Shown here piece by piece: positions 11,723-22,835 of a DNA stretch of 64,000 bases. The first letter of the stretch is position 1. Each line of letters opens with the position of its first letter. Location of the stretch: contig JAVSML010025230.1 in the NCBI GenBank assembly GCA_038503035.1, forward strand, positions 359,062 to 423,061, in the 5' to 3' direction. The notes beneath the pieces are model-generated. The model saw only the letters and a list, made by a program, of their open reading frames with translations, was not told where the DNA came from and did no database searches. A program made the position numbers and the translations under genes. This DNA is from Crocodylus rhombifer. Lineage: Eukaryota > Chordata > Crocodylia > Crocodylidae.

Positions 11723-11730
11723 CTCTAAAT

Positions 11731-14700
11731 AATAAATTATAGATTATATGCTTCTTTATAGCATGCAAGTAAATTTGTGTCCTTATACTTTAAAGTAACC
11801 AGCACAGTTTTTCTATTCTCTTTAATAATGCAATTTAATTTACCAAAGGTTCATATTAAAAATGTATCAGATGGCAGCAGTCGGAGTCAACTATACAGTT
11901 TGTTATAGTTAAACATTAGCTTTGGGGAACATCGCAAATTCCCTACTGTGAGTTTGAGACCAGTTTCAAATAAAAACGCTCTCTGAGTTACCAATTGACA
12001 TTACATTTAAATGAGTCAGTAACTGTGCATTGAATAAGAATACTGGTAGATTATTAAAAGCACAACAAATGATATTCAGCAGCTAAATACAATAAATATA
12101 ACAGCAGCAATGAAACAGAAGTTGTCACAAAGTATTGGTTCACTAATCAATTATCCCAAATCCAAAAGGTACTCCATTAATTGTGAAACCCTGCATTGAA
12201 GACCACTGCTAAAGCAAATTAAACAAATAACCTGGGGTTAATAAATACCTTTGCTGAAAAGCTTCAACTACCTCATGAACATCTCTCTGTTACAGAGTTA
12301 CTAAATACATTTTAGTAATTATTTTAGCCAACAAAATCCATTCAACTTTTATGCATTGCATTTGTTTGCAGGGTAGTCTGCTACATGAAATCACTACACA
12401 ATGTCTCTTAGCTTACATCTGAGATATATGCAAAAGAATGCGTGTCAAAGGTACAAATTCACAGAAAATAAGACCCAAAAGCCTCAGAATGGGGGCTTTC
12501 ATATTCTCTAGCTATATAACTAGATACCATTTAAATTCAGAAACAGCTGCGCTCTCCACACCCTTGCAATCCTAGGTAAGTCAATGTTCATACAAGCCAG
12601 CTTAAATATGTAGCTAACTTATATGAACATTATTCTTAGTAGCTTTAAGTTCTGTAATACACATGAATGCCACTGGAAAAAGCAAATGCTGTTTTTGTAG
12701 GAAGGACTTCTATATAATCAGAAAAATATTTTCATGAGTTTATGACAAATAAGTCTAAGTTCCTAGTGTATTTCAACAGAAAATTTGCAGTTTTCTCTTA
12801 ACTGTAGGTTAGACTTCAAAAATTTTAGTCCTTCTAATAGAATATAGATTTAGAAGCAACAATCACAGAATTCAATAATGCATCTCTTCAACAAAATGAT
12901 CAGATAGCATAATAATACTATTTTAAATTCTAGGACAGCTTTTAATTTCTTATTAGTGTGCAAGAAATGTGTATGCTCTCCATCTGACTCAGTCTTTGCC
13001 ATTAAAATACTGCAGTCAAATATCATCTGTCTCTGAACAGAAAAGTCAGCATGTTCAATGTGAAGAACACTAAGAATACCAGAAATAAGTCAAAACTGGG
13101 ACTGAAAAACATCTAATACATGAAAAGAGTCAATTGCCTTTCACCAGCCTATCTCCAACAGGCATTCTATGAATAATTGCCAACTGTAACAACAGTTCAT
13201 CTTATTAAAATTCTACCGTGTAATTAAACTTGTCCCTCATCTTCTTTTGTATTTGAATGTCAAGAAACTGAGGAAAGCTCCACTTGTCTAACACAAATGT
13301 TGCTACCAATAAATGAAGAAATCTAGCTTTGGACCTAGGAAAAGAATTGACTGCCAACCAATCAAATGACCATTACAGCAGACTCAGTAGCATCCAGCAC
13401 CCTGGAAATAAAAGTGGTGGGAGGAGAAAAAGTGTAGCAAAAGAGAGAGGCCACTGACGGAAGATAAGGAAGGAAATTCACTATGCACTAGAGCTCGTTA
13501 TTACAACAGTGAATTAGTCTTCTCATGGAAAAAGTTTAATTAATACTACTACCATGAAAATAGCTAGAACAGTGTAAGAACTATTCTAAACCAAGACCAT
13601 TCTAAACCAGCGTGTGATCATCAAACCCAAAATCAAATTCCCAGACTAAGCAAAGTCCAACACCACAATAGGAACCTAGAAAGATATATACATATATGCA
13701 TACCACCAGCATAAAACAGATTTTCCTACCTCAACTTTGCTGGCAGCCAGTGTTGTCAAAACCTGCAAATTATAGGAAAAATGCATTAGCATTGATTCAA
13801 CAAACCAATAATGGAATTAATTGCCTTTTAAAGTAACTGACATCAATTGTTTGTTATGGCTTGAGGCTATGAAAAGTGGAGAAAGCCTTCTACCATTGAA
13901 CATGGTGATATAACTGTTTACCTCTCATCCTGATTAGAAGGTGAAAGGGATTTAAATTAAAAGTAAATTAATATTCCCATTTAGAACAGGCACAAAAATG
14001 AATTTAGGGAAAAGACCATCATGGGATAAATATCTAAATAAAATAAATACAATATGAACAGATTCTAATATGGTCAAAGTGTTTAATGTCCCCACACTCT
14101 ACTTTATTTAAATCAAATGAATGGTCATGCAAGTAGACTGTGTGCAGGAAATAGGTTTTGTATAAGCTGCAGCACTGATACGTTCGGCATAACTGTTGAA
14201 CAATAAGGTTGCAGGTTTACTTTTCGGGACATCCAAATCTTGGCCTCTTTTCCAGAACTGCCAAATGGATACCAGTTGGTACCAGCTTGTAGATCACCAA
14301 GAACTGTTTTCAGACTGACCATAGTCCCTTGAACAGCCATTGTACAACAGAAACATTTTGTTACTCCAATGACCTGATTAAAATTAAATGTCAAAAGTGG
14401 AAAGATTCACAGCTCATTCCTATAGCCTCAGATCATTCAGTCTCTTGAGATTTGTTAAAATGTTGTTGCTGAGGAATCTCAATTTTCTTAAATTTCTATC
14501 TAAACATTTACATTAGTGTTACTTTATAGCTCTCTAGTCACATGAAGCAACCTTCCAATGGTCTATTTTAAATACCTTTGAACTACCAGAGGGGTATAAA
14601 GTGAGAGTTAGACCTACATATTTACAATCAGTGTATTATGGAATGTATTTAAGTACATATCATAACCTAAATGTAAACTGCACTATCTTTTAAGAAATTT

Positions 14701-15479
14701 TTGAACCAGTGGTTCTTTCTTCTTTTGTGACTGTTGTAAACTTAAGTCAGGCATAAGTGGAAGGACAGTTTAACTCATTAAAATAAAATAACTGCCTGAA
14801 ATTGTACAGCTATTTAATCCTAGCAGCAATTCATGGCTATTTTGCAATAATAAGTAAGAATAATTTGGCAGATTCTGCAAAAATTGTGAAAGCTGTTTTA
14901 TATTCATTGTAGAAGGTATATTTTCTAAAGGAGGTTTTAAAAATTGCTTGAGGCCTAATTTTTGGTTATAATTTTGAAGTGTTCTAAAGGAAGCAATGCA
15001 ATGATGAAAACAGTTTGGGCACGTTCATTATAGAAAATAATCTCCTGAAAAATGTAATGCCTGTACCTAACTATAATTACTTTTGTATGACAATAGTACA
15101 ATTGTCTTTCTATCTGTGTGAATTAACACACTTTTTTTGCCTAATGCTTTCACTATTGCTTGGTTCTGGGGAGTGGGAGGAGTGGGTGAAAGAATCGTGA
15201 AGACATCAAGCATGACTCAGTTCACTAAAGGGGGAAGTAATCAAAAAAGACTGACAACGGGTTTTCAAAAGTGGGGGCTGGATTGAAGTTGTCTGATATG
15301 CATCAACTGTTCTAGGAAAAAAAAGATATGGCACATTGAAGTCATACTTCAAGGCTGAATTCACAGGAACACAGGACTGAAATGAACTTTCTGGGTCATC
15401 AAAAGTCCAGTTTTCCATTATTGCAGGGAACCACATCATATAATCCTTTTCACAAACTGAAGTTCCACTTCAAAATGAT
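11731..15479. other. AT-rich, repeat-poor stretch
   Basis: No recognisable transposon, RNA gene or solid ORF, apart from the candidate on the minus strand at 14125-14373 listed separately. Short low-complexity AT runs are scattered through it. This is one of the longest parts of the window free of obvious repeats. Confidence 0.55.
14125..14373 (-). pseudogene. Candidate terminal exon or gene remnant (unidentified)
   Basis: An open frame of 89 codons (14125-14394) has a protein-like composition, with segments such as GTMVSLKTVLGDLQAG, NWYPFGSS and KIWMSRKVNLQP. On the minus strand a TTTTAATCAG acceptor-like sequence ends at 14374, so an exon could begin at 14373. A stop ends the frame at 14125 and an AATAAA lies shortly downstream on this strand (about 14105-14115). 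I do not recognise the family. It may be a 3' exon, an old processed pseudogene or chance. The polypyrimidine tract is weak, which argues against a live splice site. Confidence 0.18.
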
Positions 15480-16240
15480 AATCATTTTTTTACCCTCACT
15501 GCTCCTATCAGAAGGCTGTTCCAGAACCTGACTTCACTCAGGGCTTTTAACTTCCACCCTAAATTTATTCATGGCCAGTTAAATTCATTTGTTCTTCTGC
15601 CAACACAGTCTTTCACCTAAAACTGGTCTTTTCCCTCCCTGGCATTTACCCTACCACCAAACTCATCAGTACAGAGCAACCAGATTCCTTTGACACTTCC
15701 ATTTTGATTGGCTTAACAGGAAAAGCTTTTTTAGTTTTCCTTTGTAAAATAGACTGCGCCTTCCCCTGATCATCCTAGCAACCGTTCTCCACATTTCATT
15801 CCCAGATTGAATTAATCTTTCTTGAAAAAGGAGCAGTATCGGTATTTCAAAGGAGGCCTCACTGCTGCCTTGTATAGCAGCATTAATAATTCCCTTTCTC
15901 TGCTGGAAATGCCTCGCCTATTACACCCGAGATTGCTTTTGTCTTTTATTTGACTATCCTATACTGGTAGTTTAGAGTCATCCTATAATTGGTTAATACA
16001 CCCAGTCCTTCTCTTCCTCTGTCATTTCCAACAGAGGAACTCCCATCTTATAGAAGCCATTCTTGTTATTAATCTCTAAGTGCATGACCCTTGGTTCTAT
16101 TAAATTTCATTCCACTTTTGTTATTCCAGTCTTCAACGTCATCCAGTTCTTCCTGCATGATATTCTGATCCTTGTCTACATTAACACTGGCTTCCAACTG
16201 TGCGTCAGGCAATTTTTCACTCCTATTTTTATTGTGGGTT
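15480..16240 (-). mobile_element. Old CR1-clade LINE fragment (antisense)
   Basis: On the minus strand, 16069-16266 reads MQEELDDVEDWNNKSGMKFN, matching the CR1 reverse-transcriptase segment LQEDLDRLxxWxxKWxMxFN. Further along the minus strand (16020 to 15480) the sequence has the layout of CR1 3' coding DNA, with phrases equivalent to the conserved region before the 3' UTR. Many stops and small indels mark it as an old copy, more diverged than the CR1s at 45.6 and 38 kb. The limits are approximate. Confidence 0.7.
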
Positions 16241-17439
16241 TTTTGTGCTAAGGCAATCACTGCCAATATTTAATGAGATGAAAGGAATTTAAAGCTGTAT
16301 CATTCATGAATGCAAAATTTATTTCACTATTCTCACAAGTTTTTTGTTAACATAAGCAAAAGATTGACTTAATACATGATCCAGAACACCGTAACAATGA
16401 CATGCCTGATCTAAAGTTAGGTTGCCTCTGGAAGTGAAGTAACTTTAGATAGACCTGAGTTATACCTGCCTTGCACAAGTAGGCATTTAGATCAATCTAA
16501 TCTCAGTCAACCCCTTTTCAGAACAGCAATTAACAATGTAGGGATGATTTCTGAATGGAGCTCTACAAAAGCAGAATCTAACATTGCTTATTGAATATTA
16601 CAAATTGCTATCACTTGAGTCTTTACTTACAAACAGCTGGCTAGAATCAAATGTCTTTTATATCTCACCAGCTTTCAACAATTCTCCAAATACCCTTGCT
16701 AGTATAGGACTGGGTTCTTAAAATACTTTAAAAATTCTTCCTCTATCTAAAATGTGAGAACAAGTAATTTTTTTTTCCCTTTTCTTTCAAACATCTGTTG
16801 TCTCCTACGAACTAGTGACAGTGCCTTGTGGATCTAGTAGGCTAACTAATAGAGCCAGACTTAAAAAAGGGAACTGCACCGTCAACAACATCTCTCAAAG
16901 CTTCTTCTCACTGTCTCACACTGCTTGTGTGTTCTTTTGTAGGCTGTCTCACTTGCAATACTTTATTGTTCTCTCCTATGATTTTCACGAAGCTTTCAAT
17001 TCTTCTACTCTGTCTTGCTGTGTTGCTAGCATTTTATTTCTTACTTAAGAAAGCTGTGACTTAATCAGGGAAATTCACAACTTAGGTGAGGGTTTCCTGT
17101 CCTAGACAAGTAATAATGGCTTTGAGATATAAAGTCACATGAAAGTTATTTCTTATGGAAGTTTTAATTAAGAAATAATTCAGCTGCACCCAAACTGGAT
17201 ATCTGCTACCTCTGAAAATTCACTTTGAAATTCCCCTCTATATAGCGAGCAGACATCACAAATACAGAAGGAAACACAGAAATGAAACAATATCTACATT
17301 AATGTGACAGGACTTCACTGGATTTCAGTACAGAATGAGATATATTTATGGGAAAGTGTATGCACGTATTAACTTCCGTTAGATTGCATAAACCAAAGAA
17401 CATATTATTTGCCATACCGGAACAGTACACAATTCATAG
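16241..17439. other. AT-rich stretch, no gene seen
   Basis: Short ORFs only (the longest 77 aa at 16815-17048), without motifs. No transposon ends recognised. Confidence 0.5.
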
Positions 17440-17812
17440 GGCTGTGTGAAGCTTTGGGTGCTGATTCGTTTCAGAGGAGGTTTGGCCTGATTCAACAGCC
17501 AAATCTCCAAATCTGAATCAAATCAGGAGACCAATTAAAAGATCTGAATTGACTTCAAGCTCTCTGAATTCAGAAAGCTTCGAAGATTCGGGCAGTCCCC
17601 GCTTGCTGCTGGACCCAGACTCTGTGCTGGTAAGCAGGGGGCGGAGGAGGTGGGTAGAGGAGGGGAGAGGGGACCATGGGGGACACTTGCCAGGCCCCAT
17701 CCCCTACCTGCTCCCCCAGCTCCCCTGAGCACCCTCTGACCCCTGCCCACTCTCTGAGCCCCCCCATGGCTGCCCCACCCACCCCAGCTCCCAGCTCTTC
17801 AAAAAAAAAAGC
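17440..17812. repeat. GC-rich interspersed repeat ending in an A-run
   Basis: The block starts near GGGCTGTGTGAAGC and includes GATTCG / CTGAATTC motifs in both orientations at 17465-17590, which could be a foldback part. A CCCC/GGGG-rich part with many CCTGCTCCCC-type words follows, and it ends in ten A residues (17803-17812). The A-run could mean retroposition, but no target duplication was identified. The 60-71 aa minus-strand frames are chance. Confidence 0.4.
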
Positions 17813-18703
17813 ATACCAGCAAAGCTTTTAGTTTCTTTTTACCTTGAAAAAAATGTGTTTGTTTTGCAATGATGAACCATGCCATCTGCACCCCCTTCTC
17901 AAAATCTTAGATCCACCCATAAATATTTGCAAACTCATTTGGCTTAATAGTCAGAGAAGATATTGACAACTGACATACTCCTTGAATCTCGTGTAAAAAA
18001 GTTATCAGGATTGGAATTGTCATTGACAATATAATAGACAGGATATTTCTCATCATTGATGTTAGCAAGGTAACTGGAGTGCTGTTTCTGTCAACAAATG
18101 ACAGATGTTCTTTCAAGTCATTTTATTGGAATAAATTTTTAAGTGTGAGATTTAACTCACCTTTTTGTTGGGGAGGGGAGGTAGATACTTTTAAAAGACG
18201 ACAAACATGAATGATACTGTATAATATTATTGAACTTTTGTGCACAGGCCACAGTAAAACATGAAGATAAGTGGGCAGTCACGTCCCATTGTTATTCTGC
18301 CAGGAAACACAGGAGAATATAAGAAATTGTGAAAAAATTGTCTCTCATTTTAGAGGTAAAGCTTCATTTGTTATGGAGATGTGCCATGCAAGACCACAAA
18401 ACTAGTATTCTTTGTTCATATGCACAAAGGAGCTGGTTCTGCAACTTTTGCACACTAAGATTTCATACTCCTTGAGTACCCTGAATGAAATCAAGATCTG
18501 AATGGAGCCAGCCCTGCAGTTACTCTTGCATAGATTTTTTTTTACAGGATATTAATTAAGGTTTGCATGGAGGAGGATGCCAAGGATGAAATTCTGACAG
18601 GGTGTTTGAATGTGTGCTTATTCAACTGAACAAATCTGAATCTTAGAAAAAGGTTTGGTTCATAAAGGTCTTTTTTACAACTTTTACTATGTTTTCTGCA
18701 CTT
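17813..18703. other. Non-coding stretch
   Basis: AT-rich sequence with no supported feature. Confidence 0.5.
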
Positions 18704-18961
18704 AGGCCATGTCTACATGAGACGCTAACTGTGCAGTAGCCTAATAACATTGCACAGTAATGTGCTGGGCAAAAAGCATGCTAATGCACTACTGCTCGGT
18801 AGTATTAGGCGACTGCTCAGTAAACGCCACTAAAAACTCATGTGCTAGCGCAACTGCACAGTAGTGCAAATTACTGCACATTGATTTAATACTTGGTTAT
18901 CCAAGTACTAAACTTAATGTGCAGTAACTACGGTGCATTAATGAACATGTAGACATGCCCC
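18704..18961. mobile_element. MITE with GGCCATGTCTACATG ends, 258 bp
   Basis: Left end AGGCCATGTCTACATGA (18704-18720) is inverted at the right end (complement GGGGCATGTCTACATGT, ending at 18961). The interior is full of GTGCAGTA / TACTGCACA words arranged as imperfect palindromes. No clear target duplication survives, so the superfamily is open. The same vocabulary occurs at 2.5-2.7, 46.7 and 51.4 kb. Confidence 0.7.
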
Positions 18962-19795
18962 TAGCCATCCTAAATTAACATCTAATAATTGCTGTGCCAC
19001 CACTTTTAATAATATAATAATTCACCTGTGTGACAAGAGATATGCAAGACCAATCTCTCACATGTCTTTCTCATTCATTTGCCTGGAGCAGTCCTTTGTC
19101 TGGTGCCTCTAGACATAGAACATGCTTCTGATTGTGATTCACAGTCATTTTATCCATGCTATTGAGCAGAATGTACTTACTTGTTGGAACTATTTTTGTT
19201 AAAAGAATATAATAAAATTGACTGTACGTTAAACATTTTTTTTCAGTTTTCTCTGTTCCATTATTAAAGTATATATGCACTATCGTTTGGTTGTTATTTG
19301 TAATAGTGGTGGACAGGAGTGGGGGGAGAGGGAAGATAATGCATTTTTAATATAGTAAACTAATTCTTGATAATTTAGTACAATAACGTCAAAATTTCCA
19401 GCCAAACAAATAACCTATGCTAATATTTTATAACTATAAGCCACTGCCATGAACTCACACATTGGTGAATGATCATGGAATGTCATATATGTTTCCCTGA
19501 ATCAGGTTTACGGTCTAGGGGGTCTGATGTCTATACAAAGCTAAAGATAAGTTATGTCTAGTTTTGTTCTTTGTTTGCATGACTGTATTTGATATGGATG
19601 CATTTCTATGCTCTTATATGATAGCCAGTCAAAGAGGGCTGATAAGACATTAAAGAAAAACAAGACTATTCACACTTATATGGATCAAATCTAGACAGTC
19701 TGGAGAAGTAAACACTGAGAAATTTACATTTGTATAGCTATTCATATTGGGTGTGGAGGGACTTGAGGCATCAAAACCTGACGCAGGCAAGGTAT
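18962..19795. other. Non-coding stretch
   Basis: AT-rich sequence with a few short T-runs. No gene or transposon recognised. Confidence 0.5.
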
Positions 19796-20470
19796 CCAGG
19801 TTGTAGCCATATTGGTCTAGAGGCAAAAGGAATCGGTACTCATGGTGGAGGTGATATGTTTTATTAGACCAATTAGATGTTTACACAAAAATGTTTTTAT
19901 TTGCAAGCTTTCGGGTACAGCCACAAGAGGAAAGATTGTAAAAGTTCTCCTGGGCAGAAGTGAAAGCCATTTTTTAAAATGAAATCTTTATAATTTTACA
20001 AAGAAGAAGCAAGTTTTACTACCTGAAACCTGAGACCCTGCTCCTGCATTTGTTCAAGGTAATTTGGATGATCAAAGAGCCCAGAGATACCTCACCACAT
20101 AAGAAATTCCTGCCCAAGAGAACATTCCATCTTTTTACTCTTCTGTGAAATATAAAACATCATAACCACAAGGAAATATGACTCTACATCCAGCTTACAT
20201 CCAGCATCAAGGTAAACCAACTATTCCAATTTTCTCTAAGCCTACTCTGCATAAAATGAACTGTTCTAAACAGGAGATTTTACCACACCTTCAACTGTCC
20301 TATGAAATATGAATGTTCATTTCTACCTTGGAGAACTTTACAATCTTTTCTCGTATGTCTGAAGAAGGGTGCCTGTGCCTGAAAGAATGCAAAAAAAGAT
20401 TTTTTTTGGTAAACATCTAGTTGCTCTAATAAAATATATCACCCCTACCATCAGTTCTGACTCAGACAAA
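19796..20470. mobile_element. Inverted-repeat transposon, about 0.67 kb
   Basis: The left segment 19835-19925 (GGTGATATGTTTTATTAGACC, then TAGATGTTTAC and GCAAGCTTTCGGGTACAG) is inverted at 20370-20455 (GTAAACATCTAGTTG, TAATAAAATATATCACC, CCTGTGCCTGAAAGAATGCA). The left end also has GGTTGTAGCCATATTGGTCTA, a phrase I know from an abundant reptile interspersed repeat. The core between the arms encodes nothing. The ends beyond the arms are not sharply defined. Confidence 0.65.
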
Positions 20471-20698
20471 GAACATTCTTCTTAAGGAAAAGAATCTTCT
20501 ACCCAAATAGTATTTGACTGGAACTGAAAGATTGGACTAGCGATTTTTACTTTCTGAAAGAGTATAAACACTCCAGTAAAGATGCCTGACTGGTCAAATA
20601 GATATATATTAGAGGCCAAGAAGTTATATGCATAATATTTGATCCCCAAGAATTCTATAGAAGAATGGAATTGGCTAGAGAAGAATAAATCCTTAAGT

Positions 20699-21323
20699 CA
20701 ATGACTCTCAACCTGTTACAAGAACCCACCAGAGGTGCCACAAGACTGGTAAACTTTGTCACTGCCGCTGCTAATGTGAAACTGTGGTATGAGGGGAAGG
20801 TCTACCTGGGGACTTCAGCATTTTCTCCAGGCTGCCACCGCTATGGGATGGAGCTGCCCTGCATGCCTGTTTTCAGGTGGCACAGGAAGAGCTGCAGCAG
20901 AAATGGTGTGCCTGGTTACATACTGTAAAGCAGACAGGTTGCCTTTCTACTGAAGCTGCTTCTTAGTACAGCTGCAATATGCCTCCTGAAAACTGGGGCA
21001 TGCAGAACAGTTCCACCTGCTCCATGGTCCTGCTTCCAACTGGGAAGCGGGGGGGGGCATGGAAGGGCATCAAAAACACATGCTCTTGCCACAGCCACTT
21101 CCCAATCTAGCTTTGCAGAGGTACATAGTTCAATTCCCCCGAGCCACAGTGGTGATAACAGCAGGGTGAATATAATTATAATGAGTCAATATACAGTAAA
21201 TAGCATATTAATTAATAATACCATGATAATGCTTATATTTATATCTGCTTTTTAAATGTGGAGCTCCCAAGTTTTGAAAAGTTTTATGGGATGGCTTGAG
21301 TCTAAAATGGTGGAGAGTTACTA
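20699..21323. mobile_element. hAT-like element with worn target duplication, 625 bp
   Basis: It begins CAATGACTCTCAACCTG and ends GGTGGAGAGTTACTA, complement TAGTAACTCTCCACC: a decayed CAGTGGTTCTCAACC-type hAT pair. Flanking octamers CCTTAAGT (20691-20698) and TCTTAAGC (21324-21331) agree at 6 of 8 positions. No transposase. The interior is GC-rich on the left and AT-rich on the right. Confidence 0.65.
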
Positions 21324-22116
21324 TCTTAAGCCCTGCAATGAGAACAAGTGTTTGTCAAAAATTTTCTGGGCATAAAGGTGTAGCAAAACTCCTAGTTTTT
21401 CTTTTTTTTTAAAATTTATTTTAAAATGCATTCCTTGCCCTTCCCCATTTCTGACTTTTTCTCTCCCTCTCTATTCCCTATAGATAAGTATAAGTGAGCT
21501 CAGACTTCAGATAAGCTTTAATATTTTTATTTTGGTAGCACGTTTTTGGTTTTGGATATCCACTGTTTTATATTGTATAATTATTAGGTTTGTATTGATT
21601 GTTACTGTTGTATTATTATCATTTTTGTATTGATTTTTATTGTTTCAAATGGATACTGTATGGTCCTGGCCCCTGTTTGTAAGTGAACCAAAGTAATGTC
21701 AAGTTTCCATTTTATATGTCAAGCCTCCATCTTCTGTCCTCTGCCTGGGCATCCCATGTTGCAACTGTATGAGTCACGTACCCCTCCCACATAAATTGGT
21801 TCCTGGATGAATGAGAATGATTGGGAATGATTGAAATACAATGGTAGCAGGCCTCTACTGAATGGCCTGTGATGACTGGGCCATCGCATCGCATTGATTC
21901 ATTCAGGAACCAGGGACCTCACGCAGGAACAGAGACAGGAACCCAGCATTTGAAAGACAAAAGACCCTGCAGAACCAGCAACTCTACCATCATACCCCGC
22001 CATTACAGACACCTGACACTGCACAACCCTGCAAGGAGCACACATGCTCAGTACACCAGGGGCTGACCCTTGCCTGGGCATGCCTCCTGTCACTAGGGTC
22101 ACAAAAGGTCTGCCCC

Positions 22117-22124
22117 TATAAAAA
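22117..22124 (+). promoter_or_regulatory. TATA box of LTR A
   Basis: TATAAAAA in a GGGGCA-rich context, at a position matching the CATAAAAA of LTR B (27173). It lies about 345 bases before the AATAAA. Confidence 0.6.
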
Positions 22125-22304
22125 GGGGCAGTGAAGACAGACCCAGAGGGGTGCCCTCTCCATCTGGACCAGCACCATGCCACACCACCTATCCACCCAG
22201 ACACCCTGCCAGTGACTCTCCTCTGGACAACACCTACTGGACAAGGACCTCTTTTCAGCCTGGGATAGGTAGATATTACCTGCACAACTCCTCCCACAAT
22301 GTGG

Positions 22305-22305
22305 A

Positions 22306-22343
<38 letters not shown>
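22305..22343 (+). repeat. (CT)n microsatellite
   Basis: A nearly pure CT run with one G interruption, inside the transcribed part of LTR A. LTR B has no equivalent expansion at the corresponding place (about 27345-27380). Confidence 0.9.
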
Positions 22344-22461
22344 TCCTGGACTTCAGTGGACTTCAGCCCCTGCACCAAGCCTCTCTAACCCTTGCTATCA
22401 TTGTGTGGGTGGGTGTGCGGAAGGAAACCAAAAAGACATTGTGTCACCATCTCCCCTGTTC

Positions 22462-22467
22462 AATAAA
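22462..22467 (+). terminator. Polyadenylation signal of LTR A
   Basis: AATAAA followed by ACCACTGTCATTTGC. LTR B has AATAAA at 27502 in aligned context (CCTGTTATTTTG). Confidence 0.6.
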
Positions 22468-22525
22468 ACCACTGTCATTTGCAACCCCAAGCTGGGTCAT
22501 GTTTTACTGAATCCCAGTCCCTTCC

Positions 22526-22835
22526 CTATCTTAAATTCCAGCCTCGTTCTCTCTCTCTCTCAGCTGCACTCCCCCGTCTCTGCTAGTTTCCCAATCTCCT
22601 CCCAATTCCATCTCCCCTTTTCTGCCACCTCTCAGCCTCTCCTTGCTTTCATGCTGTCCCTGCTGCCTTTCAGCCTCCCGTGCCACCTACTGCTTTTTCC
22701 CTGTACCTTTCTGCTGCCCATCTCTGCTTTCTCGCTGCCCTGCTGCCTTTCAGTCTCTCCTGCTGCTTTTCCTGTGATTTTCTGCTGTCCATCTCTTTGT
22801 TTTCAGGCTTTCCCCGCACCTCAGCATATAGTTAC
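22526..22835 (+). repeat. Pyrimidine-rich tract after LTR A
   Basis: About 300 bases rich in C and T, with repeated CTGCTGCCTTTCAG and TGCTGCCCATCTCT words. LTR B is also followed by a C/T-rich tract with TTCTCCTTNCCACCACTTATCTGCCCC repeated twice, so the tract probably belongs to the element (long U5 or leader). Confidence 0.5.

Larger units (their letters stand above)
21379..22525 (+). mobile_element. LTR-like sequence A (probable solo LTR)
   Basis: It starts TGTAGCAAAACTCC, the same start as sequence B at 26521. It contains a TATA box (22117), a 40-base block identical to B (22161-22200 against 27217-27256) and an AATAAA signal (22462), in the order expected for U3-R-U5 of an LTR. Homology with B reaches at least 22525. 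No gag, pol or env frame follows, so it is taken as a solo or otherwise incomplete retroviral or LTR-retrotransposon remnant. The 3' boundary is uncertain, and the assignment to endogenous retroviruses is inference. Confidence 0.65.

Noticed and set aside
21899..22378. 159-aa minus-strand frame with Arg/Glu run
   Set aside because: It lies in LTR-like DNA, and the run is the translated (CT)n microsatellite.
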